Part shown: positions 11,196 to 20,838 of the stretch, in pieces | Numbering within the stretch: the first letter of the stretch is position 1 | Layout: each line of letters starts with the position of its first letter | Source: Mastigamoeba balamuthi | Lineage: Eukaryota; Evosea; Mastigamoebida; Mastigamoebidae | Assembly (NCBI GenBank): GCA_902651635.1 | Contig: CACRSC010001923.1 | Span: 1,074,195 to 1,138,194 of the forward strand | DNA: 64,000 nucleotides | Reading direction: 5' to 3' | Notes under the pieces: model-generated | What the model saw: only the letters and a program-made list of their open reading frames with translations | What the model was told of the DNA's origin: nothing | Databases searched by the model: none | Program-made: the position numbers and the translations under genes

Positions 11196-12884
11196 TCACT
11201 GTGGCATGGGCCTGCGTGCAATCTCCTCGAGAACTCTCTGTTTCTCGGGGTGAACGACCCCACGGAGAGCCTCCGCGAGTTTCGTGATCTTCCAATTGAG
11301 ATGGGAGATATTCCCTTTGATGACTGAGATCTCCCCATTGAGGCCTGAGATCTCCAAGCCTCGCTCTGTGCATGTGTGGCGGACAGCCTCGAGCTTCTTC
11401 CCGTTGACCCTCTCCACCTGAGAGGGAGGCGGCAGAAGGCAGGCGACAGTATGGTTGGTGTCTGAGTGGGAGGGGCAGCGATGCGTGGCGCGGGTCCTAC
11501 AGTGTGCATGAGGTAGGTGGCGATGTCGCCGAACATGTCCTTGCTGACCCCGGGGGCCATGGCGCAGAGCTCGTTGATGGCCGCCACGATCTTGTCCACG
11601 TCGCAGCTGTTGGTGAGGAGCTGGTCCAGCATCAAGGCCATGCCCACGGACCTGTTCAGGCCGCAGTTGCAGCGCAGGACGACGAGGGGGAGCCACTGCG
11701 CCATTCAGCACGTGCATGCTCCCAGTGAGTGGCCAGCCTGTGGGCGGCGAGCCCTTGGGTGCCAGTGCGTGCGGTGTACCTTGGGGTGCTGCTTGTTTGC
11801 TGCTGCGTGCTCGAGCAGGATGCTGTAGAGGGTGGACGTCAGCGTGGCATTCGTGATCTGGTCCACCGCGTTGGGGCTTTTCTTGCGCTCGATGAAGTCG
11901 ACCGAAAAGAACATTTTGAAGCCACTGTCCCCCGGATCAAGCGGGGTTGGAGGGGCCCTTCCATTGTACGGCCTCCTCTCCTGTCCTGCAGGTGAGGCTG
12001 TGCTGCTGGCAGCCACAGCCGCTTCGGGAGCCTCGGGGCCCTCGTGTCCCTCGTGTCCCTTGGGGGCCTTGGTGGCCTTGGAAGCCTCGAGGGCTTTGCT
12101 CGCCAGGCGAGGCGACTTCCTGGGAGGCTCGCCACCACCGTGGCGCTCGCTCTTGTGCAGCGGAGTCTCGGGAACGACAGCGGGACCGGCAGCGGGGGCC
12201 ACGAGCGGGGTGGACGGGACCGAGAAGGCGAACATGTTCCAGTGGGGCTGCGCGCCAGCCGACGGTGGGGCAGTGCACGAGCAGGTCAGAGACACGAAGA
12301 GGCGGGGCAGCAGGAGCAGGAGCATGAGGGCTGGGAAGAGAGAGAGAGAGAGCGCACCGGAGCATTGTTGCCCACGACGTCGATGAGGATGGCGGTGTCC
12401 CTCATCCACTGGGAACACTCGGGGCGCTCGGCGAGGGGCACATCGAGGACGTCGAGCAGGCTCTCGACGTGCTGCCTCCCGATGACATTGGCGGCCCTGC
12501 ACGTGAACCCCGCGATGCTGTGGCCCACGTAGCATGTCAACACGCTCTTCCCCATCTTCTCTGCACCCACACAGTCAGACGCGGACGCAGGCAGAGCAGG
12601 TAAACCGGTGAGATATCACAGTGACAAAACACTTGATTTTGGCGCCCTCGAATTTGAAGTGCCCGCGCGGCGAGCGAGCACGGGAAGGGGGCTGCGCACC
12701 CAGTTGCTGCAGCTTGATGCACGGCACAGATGCAGCTTCCGGGTGTTCCGGGGCAGCCGCTGCGGTCAGGGCGGGCTCGGAAGCTACCACTGCCGTGGCT
12801 GCCAGAGCAGGTGACGGCGACTCGAGGCACAGGAGCTTGTTCTCCGTTTTTGCTCCGCTGCCGGTGCTGCTGCTGCTCTCCATG
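11196..12884 (-). CDS. Orphan coiled-coil protein family, copy A
   Basis: I do not recognise a family. The gene reads from ATG 12882-12884 (MESSSSTGSGAKTENK) to a stop near 11196 through about five exons. Exon 1 is Ala/Ser/Pro-rich; exon 2 has SVLTCYVGHSIAGFTC and PLAERPECSQWMRDTAIL; exon 3 has a basic PPRKSPRLASKAL patch that could be a nuclear signal and a segment SGFKMFFSVDFIERKKSPN; exon 4 has WLPLVVLRCNCGLNRS, VDKIVAAINELCAMAPG and ATYLMHT; exon 5 has VERVNGKKLEAVRHTC and then coiled-coil heptads. Likely introns include GTACAC...GCGCAG and GTAGGA...CTCTCAG. This copy has four heptads of the type ISGLNGE/ISVIKGN, fewer than copies B and C. It is nearly identical to copy B over about 1.5 kb, so the duplication is recent or homogenised. 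Confidence 0.55.
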
Positions 12885-13199
12885 AGATAGCACACTCCTT
12901 GCTGCTGCTGCTGCTACAATGTCACCAAACGATCTGGGAAATGACCCCCCGCGAAAAGCAGATTGTTCACCTTTGGGTCCCCGGAGATGTTAGTGATCAC
13001 TCACCCTAAAAGTGATCACTCAAATCTCACCGCCACATCAGGATATCATCCGCAGTGCATGCGCGAAAGGCCCCCCACGTGTGGTGGAGGGTGCTCAAGT
13101 GCAGAGCAACACACGAGTATGTGTCGGTGCCTTCTCCTCGCCCGCGGTGTCCCATCTTGGCAGTTTCACGGCACTCATTGCCCCTCTAATCTGCTTTGC

Positions 13200-13560
13200 A
13201 GGGCCAGAATGTGAGCCGGGGACTGTGGCACTGGCGGGGGGGGCAGCCCAAGTGCCTGCTGTGCAGGAGTGGCGAGTTTGAACTCAACGTGACTGCTGTG
13301 TGTGCCCTGCACCACGGGGACGTTCAGCACTATAACACTGTCATGCACGGTGCCCTGCGGGACCCTTCGAGCCCTACAAGGGCACCTCATCCTGCCTCAC
13401 CTGCAATCCGGGGACCTACAGCTCGGGCGGTGCCACCTCGTGCGTGCCATGCACTGTGGGCACTGCGCAGCCACCGGCGACGTGTGAGGCCTGCGAGCTT
13501 GGTAGCTCAACCAAGGCACGATCAGCACGGACAGCTGCGTGCCCCGCGGGACCAGGGCAC
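13200..13560 (+). pseudogene. Fragment of a Cys-rich (GCC2/GCC3, ephrin-receptor-like) surface protein
   Basis: One frame reads FEPYKGTSSCLTCNPGTYSS, then GATSCVPCTVGTA and CEACELGSSTK. This spaced Cys/Gly-Thr-Tyr pattern is that of GCC2_GCC3 repeats found in large protist surface proteins. The flanks are in other frames and no gene start or end is seen. A matching fragment lies at 32162-32560; the two belong to the same duplicated block. Confidence 0.5.
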
Positions 13561-13639
13561 GCCCACATACCACGACTGCAGAGATCACACCCGTGGAGGG
13601 CTTGGACAGCTACGCTGCATGCGCCTGGCAGCTACGTGC

Positions 13640-13860
13640 CCTATGTGATGGCGTACATCACCAGATCGAGAATGCCATGCTGACGTCCGGCCTCTTCAGC
13701 ATCATCCTCCAGCATGCAGCAGGAAACAGGCAGCACAAGCAGGTGCTGCTGGGGCGGGTAGCAGTGACTTGGGGTGCAGGCACTTGGACTTGTTCATCTA
13801 GGAATCGCTTTGTGACATTGCAGCAGCAGCAGCAGGTGTGTGCCAGTGCACAAAGAGCAT
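13640..13860 (-). pseudogene. Internally deleted remnant of the coiled-coil family (5' end and one inner exon)
   Basis: The minus strand keeps the CAG-repeat-rich leader region of the family and a short stretch matching its SPN-AVDQITNA...LLEHAA exon, fused after loss of the middle. A very similar remnant is at 33190-33440. Confidence 0.45.
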
Positions 13861-13869
13861 AGAGAAGAC

Positions 13870-14280
13870 AAACAGACACGCTAAAAACCCATACTCCATG
13901 ACACAAATATCCTCGATAATCGGGGTGACATCTCCCCATTTGAATTCCGGGTGATACACTTCCAGTCTGTGTACTTGCTCGGCAGGAGGCGGTGTCGTAC
14001 CAGTACCGGCATTGTGCCTCCGGCAGAGAACCGTGCGTGTGCCTTGCTTAATAGAGTGGTAGGGGGTTGGGGAACATCTCCGATAAGATTTTTTCGGAAT
14101 ACTTGGAAAATGTTGCGTTATGTGGGTCGTGTTGCACTCCCGCAGGGGGTCGTGGGGGTTGTTGCTGGTCTCACACCTCTAACCCCAAATCAAATGAGGT
14201 TGTTTGCAGACGAGCAAATGTAACCGCCACCGGGTCAGTCCCACACATGGAGAGAGAATAGAATCGACTTTTGCTATTCT
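13870..14280. repeat. Duplicated promoter/intergenic unit of the coiled-coil family (first copy)
   Basis: The stretch holding CTTGCTCGGCAGGAGGCGG, the GGTGTCGTACCAGT region and the TGTTTGCAGACGAGCAAATG segment recurs at about 33490-33900, and partly at 35800-36000 upstream of copy C. It also shares TGTTTGCAGACGA with the 3' flank of the cyclase gene at about 9480. It carries no convincing gene. Confidence 0.6.
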
Positions 14281-14283
14281 AAG

Positions 14284-16018
14284 TTAGTGTTGAGAGCCTG
14301 CCTCGCTCTGTGGCATGGGCCTGTGCGCAATCTCCTCGAGTACTTTCAGTGACCTGGGGCTAAGCGTGCTCCCACGGAGAGCATCCATGAAATCAGTGAT
14401 CTTCCGATCGAGATGGGAGATCATCCCGTTTTGGCCTGAGATCACCCCGTTTTGGCCTGAGATTGTCTGTTTGAGGCCTGAGATCTCCAAGCCTCGCTCT
14501 GTGCATGTGTGGCAGACGGCCTCGAGCTTCTTCCCGTTGACCCTCTCCACCTGAGAGGGAGGCGGCAGAAGGCAGGCGACAGTATGGTTGGTGTCTGAGT
14601 GGGAGGGGCAGCGATGCGTGGCGCGGGTCCTACAGTGTGCATGAGGTAGGTGGCGATGTCGCCGAACATGTCCTTGCTGACCCCGGGGGCCATGGCGCAG
14701 AGCTCGTTGATGGCCGCCACGATCTTGTCCACGTCGCAGCTGTTGGTGAGGAGCTGGTCCAGCATCAAGGCCATGCCCACGGACCTGTTCAGGCCGCAGT
14801 TGCAGCGCAGGACGACGAGGGGGAGCCACTGCGCCATTCAGCACGTGCATGCTCCCAGTGAGTGGCCAGCCTGTGGGCGGCGAGCCCTTGGGTGCCAGTG
14901 CGTGCGGTGTACCTTGGGGTGCTGCTTGTTTGCTGCTGCGTGCTCGAGCAGGATGCTGTAGAGGGTGGACGTCAGCGTGGCATTCGTGATCTGGTCCACC
15001 GCGTTGGGGCTTTTCTTGCGCTCGATGAAGTCGACCGAAAAGAACATTTTGAAGCCACTGTCCCCCGGATCAAGCGGGGTTGGAGGGGCCCTTCCATTGT
15101 ACGGCCTCCTCTCCTGTCCTGCAGGTGAGGCTGTGCTGCTGGCAGCCACAGCCGCTTCGGGAGCCTCGGGGCCCTCGTGTCCCTCGTGTCCCTTGGGGGC
15201 CTTGGTGGCCTTGGAAGCCTCGAGGGCTTTGCTCGCCAGGCGAGGCGACTTCCTGGGAGGCTCGCCACCACCGTGGCGCTCGCTCTTGTGCAGCGGAGTC
15301 TCGGGAACGACAGCGGGACCGGCAGCGGGGGCCACGAGCGGGGTGGACGGGACCGAGAAGGCGAACATGTTCCAGTGGGGCTGCGCGCCAGCCGACGGTG
15401 GGGCAGTGCACGAGCAGGTCAGAGACACGAAGAGGCGGGGCAGCAGGAGCAGGAGCATGAGGGCTGGGAAGAGAGAGAGAGAGAGCGCACCGGAGCATTG
15501 TTGCCCACGACGTCGATGAGGATGGCGGTGTCCCTCATCCACTGGGAACACTCGGGGCGCTCGGCGAGGGGCACATCGAGGACGTCGAGCAGGCCCTCGA
15601 CGTGCTGCCTCCCGATGACATTGGCGGCCCCGCACGTGAACCCCGCGATGCTGTGGCCCACGTAGCGTGTCAACACGCTCTTCCCCATCTTCTCTGCACC
15701 CACACAGTCAGACGCGGGTGCAAAGACAGAACAGGTAAACCGGTGAGATATCACAGTGACAAAACACTTGATTTTGGCGCCCTCGAATTTGAAGTGCCCG
15801 CGCGGTGAGCGAGCACGGGAAGGGGGCTGCGCACCCAGTTGCTGCAGCTTGATGCACGGCACAGATGCAGCTTCCGGGTGTTCCGGGGCAGCCGCTGCGG
15901 TCAGGGCGGGCTCGGAAGCTACCACTGCCGTGGCTGCTGGAGCAGGTGACGGCGACTCGAGGCACAGGAGCTTGTTCTCCATTTTTGCTCCGCTGCCGGT
16001 GCTGCTGCTGCTCTCCAT
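14284..16018 (-). CDS. Orphan coiled-coil protein family, copy B
   Basis: Same exon plan as copy A: ATG at 16016-16018 (MESSSSTGSGAKMENK), the SVLTRYVGHSIAGFTC exon, the basic PPRKSPRLASK exon, the WLPLVVLRCNCGLNRS exon and the VERVNGKKLEAVCHTC coiled-coil exon. From about 14490 to 16020 it is almost identical to 11370-12890, including the GAGAGAGAGAG run in an intron. Its C-terminal coiled coil differs: five heptads (ISGLKQT, ISGQNGV, ISGQNGM, ISHLDRK, ITDFMDA) and the tail MPQSEAGSQH, as in copy C. So the 3' ends of B and C are alike while the body of B matches A, which suggests gene conversion or unequal exchange. Function unknown. Confidence 0.55.
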
Positions 16019-16235
16019 GAGATAGCACACTCCTTGCTGCTGCTGCTGCAATGTTACCAAGCGATCTGGGGAATGGCCCTGCGAAAAGCAGATTGTTCAC
16101 CTTTGGGAGATATTAGTGATCACTAGGGGATTTCCTGCAGCACTCGACTCGTGCCGTGCCGGATCGCCACGTCAAACGCCCTGAGCACCCCTGGAATGCA
16201 AATCCCAACGGCCTAAACGATCCCGGGAAAACAAT

Positions 16236-17235
16236 TTGCACAAGCCACCCTCCCTCTCACAGCCCACACGTGCAGACCTCTTTGCCTTTGCCACGGCACT
16301 CATGAACGCCAACCCGGGAATCACCTTGCCCAGTGCCACATCCAGTACAGTACCTGGTGCAGTGATCAGAGGGGCTAGTGCGGCACCCAGTGCAACTCCT
16401 GGAGCACCCGCCATCATTTCCCCGCCCCTCACAGGTGTGTCCACGTGATTGGGGCACACTCTACTCTTCCACAGAGGCCCCTGGGAAGAAGTCGAGAGTG
16501 TCCACGACACACTTCTCAAAAGCTGAGACGGACCATCTTCTCGATCTCATCGAGGAGCAGCACCCGCACACCAAAGATGCCTGGGCACGACTGGCCATCA
16601 CGTTTAACGAGTGGGGCAGGACAGCAAGGTTCTGTGCTCACACCGCAGACTCGCTTGGCAACTGGTGTGCCTACCGTTATGCCATTCGCACCAAAATCCT
16701 GTGATCGAAATTGAAAAAAAAGGGGTTCGACCGCCTGTGCAAGGGGCCACCAACTGGAAAGGGAGGCCCTTCTCCAATTCAACTCCGTGCTCGTGTACTG
16801 CGCAAGGAAACCCAGGAGGCATACGGCGTGGACGAGTTTGGAACAGGGGCAGACCAAGACGACACCGACAGCTTGAACGAGAGCGAGATTCGAGAGCTCG
16901 AGGCACAAGGAAACGAGGACCACGTCTCTGGACATGCTGCATCGGTTCTCCATGCTGCTCTGTCGCCATCTCGCCCTGCACCAGCCTCGTCCAGAGAGGA
17001 GCTGCCCCTGAAGCGCCAGCGACCTGCAGCACAGGGCCGCAGCAATGGGTGCACTGCCATTGCCGAGAGCATCATGGCGCTTGCAATGGCGTCGGTCCAG
17101 CAAGCCAAGGACGCTCCTGCACCAGTAGGGGCAGTTCAGTGCCCACCCCACGAGTTCAAGTTTGCCCAGTCTGACCAAGGCTCCGTCCTCTTCTGCACCC
17201 ACTGTGATGAAGTCAAGGGCCTCAACAGGCCCTAA
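16236..17235 (+). pseudogene. Myb/SANT-like DNA-binding protein of a Harbinger-type transposon
   Basis: Exon 1 (16236-16434) is joined in phase to 16475 by GTGTGTCCAC...TTCCACAG. The second exon has HFSKAETDHLLDLIEEQHP, WARLAITFNEWG and a region ending KKKGFDRLCKGPPTGKGG, the trihelix-like pattern of the second protein of Harbinger elements, which binds the element ends and partners the transposase. The tail carries an acidic stretch, a CPPHEFKFAQSD segment and a CTHC motif. One in-frame TGA at 16702-16704 interrupts it, at a place where Arg (CGA) would be expected. The decayed transposase lies convergently downstream at 17281-18400. Confidence 0.55.
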
Positions 17236-17280
17236 GCACTTAACGACACATTAAACCCCTCCCCCCATGACTCTTCCTTC

Positions 17281-18400
17281 CTATCTCGCCTCCCTCCCTG
17301 GCTCCCCGGCCCAAACAACAGGCGTCTCAACCAAGGAACACTGTTCCAATTTGAGTACCCCCATTACACGAGCCCTGAGGTTGTGTAGACCAACAACTGA
17401 GCGGAATATCTGGTGCCGTTTTGTAAAAGAGCTTGACATTGGGCCCTTCATGACCTGGAACGAGTTCTTGAGGCCAGCCAGCCCCCATTCCGCAGCAACA
17501 TGAACTCGAGAGATGACAGTGTTGAGCACCTCCAGCTCATCATGCGATGCCGGTATGAGGTTGCCCTTCTCAAGCTTGCTGATTGGTCAAACGAGATGTG
17601 CTGAGGCTGGGAATGCAATGTCTCCCGTAAGGTACAGGTCATCGGGGAATGACACCAGCTTCTCGAGGAGGGACGAGTCAGAGAAGAGTCGTGCATCATG
17701 CTTGGCGCCAAGCTCGTTCGTGATGGCCAAGATGATGCACCCATCGACACCAAACACAAACACACATTTTACTGATGCTACAGTGGTCCATGCCATTGAA
17801 GAAACTGTTCTGGATGTCAGTGTCCCGTGGGTTGAGGATGCTGATGATGGTGCCGTCCATGAACCCAAAGCAGCCATGTACACAAGGGGCATGTGCTGCC
17901 ATGGCATTGCTCCACTGCCTGGTGAAAAGACGTTGAAAACAGAGTGCACGGGAAATTCAAACCTGGCTGTGGCAGTTGAGGGAAACAAGACACACGCCGC
18001 AGGAAGGAGTGCCAGGGCCTGGGGTAGAACAGCCAGGCCGAGACTGAGATAGTGCAAGATGCTGCTTACGACAATGCCAAAGTAAAGAACGAGGTCATTT
18101 TCCATTGTGGCCACAGTGAGGTAGCGCAAAACCAGGGCCAGAGTGTGCTCTGTGGAGAGTGACCAAGCTCTGATGTGTGCACTTCCCCCGTCAGTGAGCA
18201 GTCTCGACAACCACAGAGGGCCAAAGACAGGGAGAAGCATGGCCCACGCAGTTCGGTCAAGGCAAAGGAAGGCACAGAACTTGCTGTTCTAACCCTCGCG
18301 CACACTCCAGGATCACTCATGAGAAAGGTAAATATCCAATTAATACCAATTTGGCGTACCCCTTTTTCAGTCCCCTTTACAACAGGCTGTGCCACCCATG
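17281..18400 (-). pseudogene. Harbinger-type DDE transposase, decayed
   Basis: The three catalytic regions of the DDE_Tnp_4 family can be read in order on the minus strand: GFMDGTIISILNPRD (first Asp), DDLYLTGDIAFPASAHLV (second Asp) and NTVISRVHVAAEWGLAGLKN (Glu). The N-terminal helix-turn-helix part with LRYLTVATMENDLVLYFGI is also present. The reading breaks by a frame change between the FFNGMDHCS and KCVFVFGVDG regions and by a TGA at 17587-17589 just after ASAHLV, so it is not active as read. With the Myb-like gene at 16236-17235 it forms one two-gene element; I did not find convincing terminal repeats. Confidence 0.65.
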
Positions 18401-18800
18401 GCTGTAACTCTTAACTGAGCTATTGTGAAGGGAGCTCCATGGTATGGTGGCCCTATCAGTCTCTTCTAGCAGCAGGGTGGTTAAGAGTACTGGTTGGTCC
18501 ACACTCCAGCTCACTCTCTGTGGTTAGCACTCTTAACAGAGTGAAGAAAATGGCACGTCAGAGACATCTCGCCTCACCACCCTTTCTACCAAAACTGATA
18601 AGAGTGCTGACTGGAGGGTGTGAGAGCTGTTACATGTGTTGGTACACTTTTTGGGGGGAGCGAACAGCGTTTTTCAAATAGTTTTAACCAGATGTGGGAA
18701 AAGTGACCTTTGGGGGGTGCAAGGACCCTTATTTCTTGATGTTATAACTGTATCTCACACAAGCATGCATTCATTGTTCTCAACTGATGAAGTACATACA
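18400..18800. repeat. Non-coding stretch with short inverted repeats around CTCTTAAC
   Basis: GTTAAGAGT at 18480-18488 and ACTCTTAAC at 18530-18538 can pair as a stem-loop, with related words at about 18410 and 18603. It may be the decayed end of the Harbinger element or a small MITE. There is no coding potential. Confidence 0.3.
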
Positions 18801-19482
18801 TTCTAGTACCATTCCTGTGCCTCTCCAGTCTCTACTAAAAAGACACAAATATCTGCGTAAAAATCAATTTTCTCTCTGAGAGCCCTTTCACAGGAACGAT
18901 GATGCCAAGACATCTTTGCCGGGCCCATCTCCGACGCCCTCATGTCGCCCTGCTGCCATGCTTGGATCCTCTGTCCCGCTCCTGCCATGCTGCGCTCAGC
19001 CACTCCGTAGTCACTGATGCGCCTCTGTGCAGATGCTGATGCAGCTGCCTCACCCCTCTTGAGGCGCTCAACATGGACAGTCTTGACCTCCTCATCGCCC
19101 CACCCATGTTGCACATGATGTGCACCACGGCTGGCCCAACAGTCTCCTTGATGAGCCACAGGCCCGTCCATGTGTACTCGAGCTGCTGCTTGGCATCATG
19201 GACCTTCTTGAGCAGCAGGTCCATAGCCAGCCACACCTTCTCACCCACCACGTACCCCAGGTCAATGCGCCCCACGTTGTAGCACCTCTGCACTGCCACA
19301 CGGTAGTCCTTCTCGAACTCCTGCACTGCCTTGCATGCCACTGCCATCTTGCGCTCGAGGTCCTCAATGTACACCATCAACTTACACAAGCTGCCTGCCC
19401 CTTGGTAGTGACATCGATGAGCATGCACATGTCATGCCCGAACACCAGCCTGCATGGTGAGACCCCTGTCACCTCGTGTGGC
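18800..19482 (-). mobile_element. Gypsy-type LTR element fossil, distal (integrase C-terminal) piece
   Basis: Read on the minus strand this is the end of a Gypsy-type integrase: the region with YVVGEKVWLAMDLLLKK and YTWTGLWLIKETVGPAVVHI is the typical C-terminal domain. It continues the larger piece at 26568-31600, from which it is separated by the inserted element at 19483-26567. No LTR could be identified at this end. Broken. Confidence 0.6.
19473..19482. repeat. Target-site duplication, left copy (CTCGTGTGGC)
   Basis: The 10-base word CTCGTGTGGC stands directly outside the left inverted repeat and again directly outside the right one at 26568-26577. Both copies are identical and lie in the old Gypsy sequence. 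Confidence 0.85.
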
Positions 19483-19500
19483 TGATGGGCAGGAATTCCC
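19483..19500. repeat. Left terminal inverted repeat of the 7-kb element
   Basis: TGATGGGCAGGAATTCCC, an 18-base exact inverted match to 26550-26567. Confidence 0.85.
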
Positions 19501-19686
19501 CCGAAAAAGGTGTTTTATGCCGGCGGTTTTCGTCTGTTGGAAAAAATTTGCCGTGCGTTGTGAGGTAAGCTCGGAATTGGCTGTCCCTCACAACACGAGC
19601 AGAAGGCCCATAAGCGAGTGTGTGTACAAAATCGCGCACGATTCTGAATGGGCAGGACTGAGAACTGGGGCCTGGAACAAGGGTAT

Positions 19687-19831
19687 TATATGTCGGCGGT
19701 TATGTCGGCGGTTATTGTCGCCGGCACATGCTGTGCCGCCGGCATATAGTATATGCCGCCGGCATATAGCATATGCCGCCGGCATATACTATATGCCGCC
19801 GGCATAAAATTCTGTGCCGCCGGCATATAAA
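19687..19831. repeat. Palindrome array 1 (between left end and gene)
   Basis: Five copies of the GCCGCCGGC core, mostly as ATGCCGCCGGCAT or GTGCCGCCGGCAT, separated by TATAG/TATAC-type spacers, plus variants with GTCGCCGG. It lies between the inverted repeat and the stop codon of the leftward gene. Confidence 0.8.
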
Positions 19832-19994
19832 GTGAGAAAAGGCAGAGAGAGTGATGTGCTTTGATGCTGATGCACATGTCATACAATTTTGTGTGAAATA
19901 TGAAGAGAACAATTGCTTTTATTTGGAGGACGAAGCAATTGAGAAGGGCAAGGCGTGAGTGACAGAGAGCACTCAGGAGATGGGTGAGAGTGTC

Positions 19995-20800
19995 TCAGCA
20001 CGTGGGAGTGTCTGCACCATCGGCTGACCCAGATGCAGGGTGAGCAGGGTGAGAGGTGGGCACTTTGTGCTTGGAGGGAGTGGTGCTGGTGCCCTTGAGG
20101 GACTCGTACTCCCTCCAATTGGCACGCTCGGACTTGAGGAGCTCCAGCTGCTCCTTGAGCCCCTCGTTCTGGCTCTTCAACGTTGCAACGAGCACGTGCT
20201 GCTCATGCAGCTCGTTGGTCACCCTGACCTGCTCCTTCTTGTACGTGGCGATCTTCTCCTTCAACTTGGCCCTGGCAGCCTCCAAGCCCTTGATGATCTG
20301 GTCCTGCTGCTGTGCTGGAACGAGGAGACCTGGTCCAGCAGCAGAGGCGATTTCGGCAGTCAGCCTCTTCACCTCGTCCTGAGCTCTCTGGTTCAGTGCT
20401 ATCAGGTCCTTCGCACGTTCGCCAAGGGACTGGATAGACTGCAGTGCTGCCTGCAGAGCCTCCTCTTTCTCTTTCTGTGGTATACAACGATTAGTGGAGG
20501 TTGTGTCAAATAGTTATATGCCGCCGGCATATAATTATATGCCGCGCTATGTGCCGCCGGCATATAAATATGCCGCCGGCATAAAATTCTGTGCCGCCGG
20601 CTATGCCGCCGGCATATAAATGTGTGTGAATAAAGGGGGAGGGAATTTGACGTACAGCATTGCTCACGGCCTGGCGCAGGGCTGTGCGAGCATCCTGGAG
20701 ACTCATGGTGTCGATGTCGTGGATGTCCCAGGCCTCCGTGGGCTGCAGAGACCACCACGTGCGCTTTGCAGGAGCTCCAGGGGCCCTAAGCATCTCGCGG

Positions 20801-20838
<38 letters not shown>

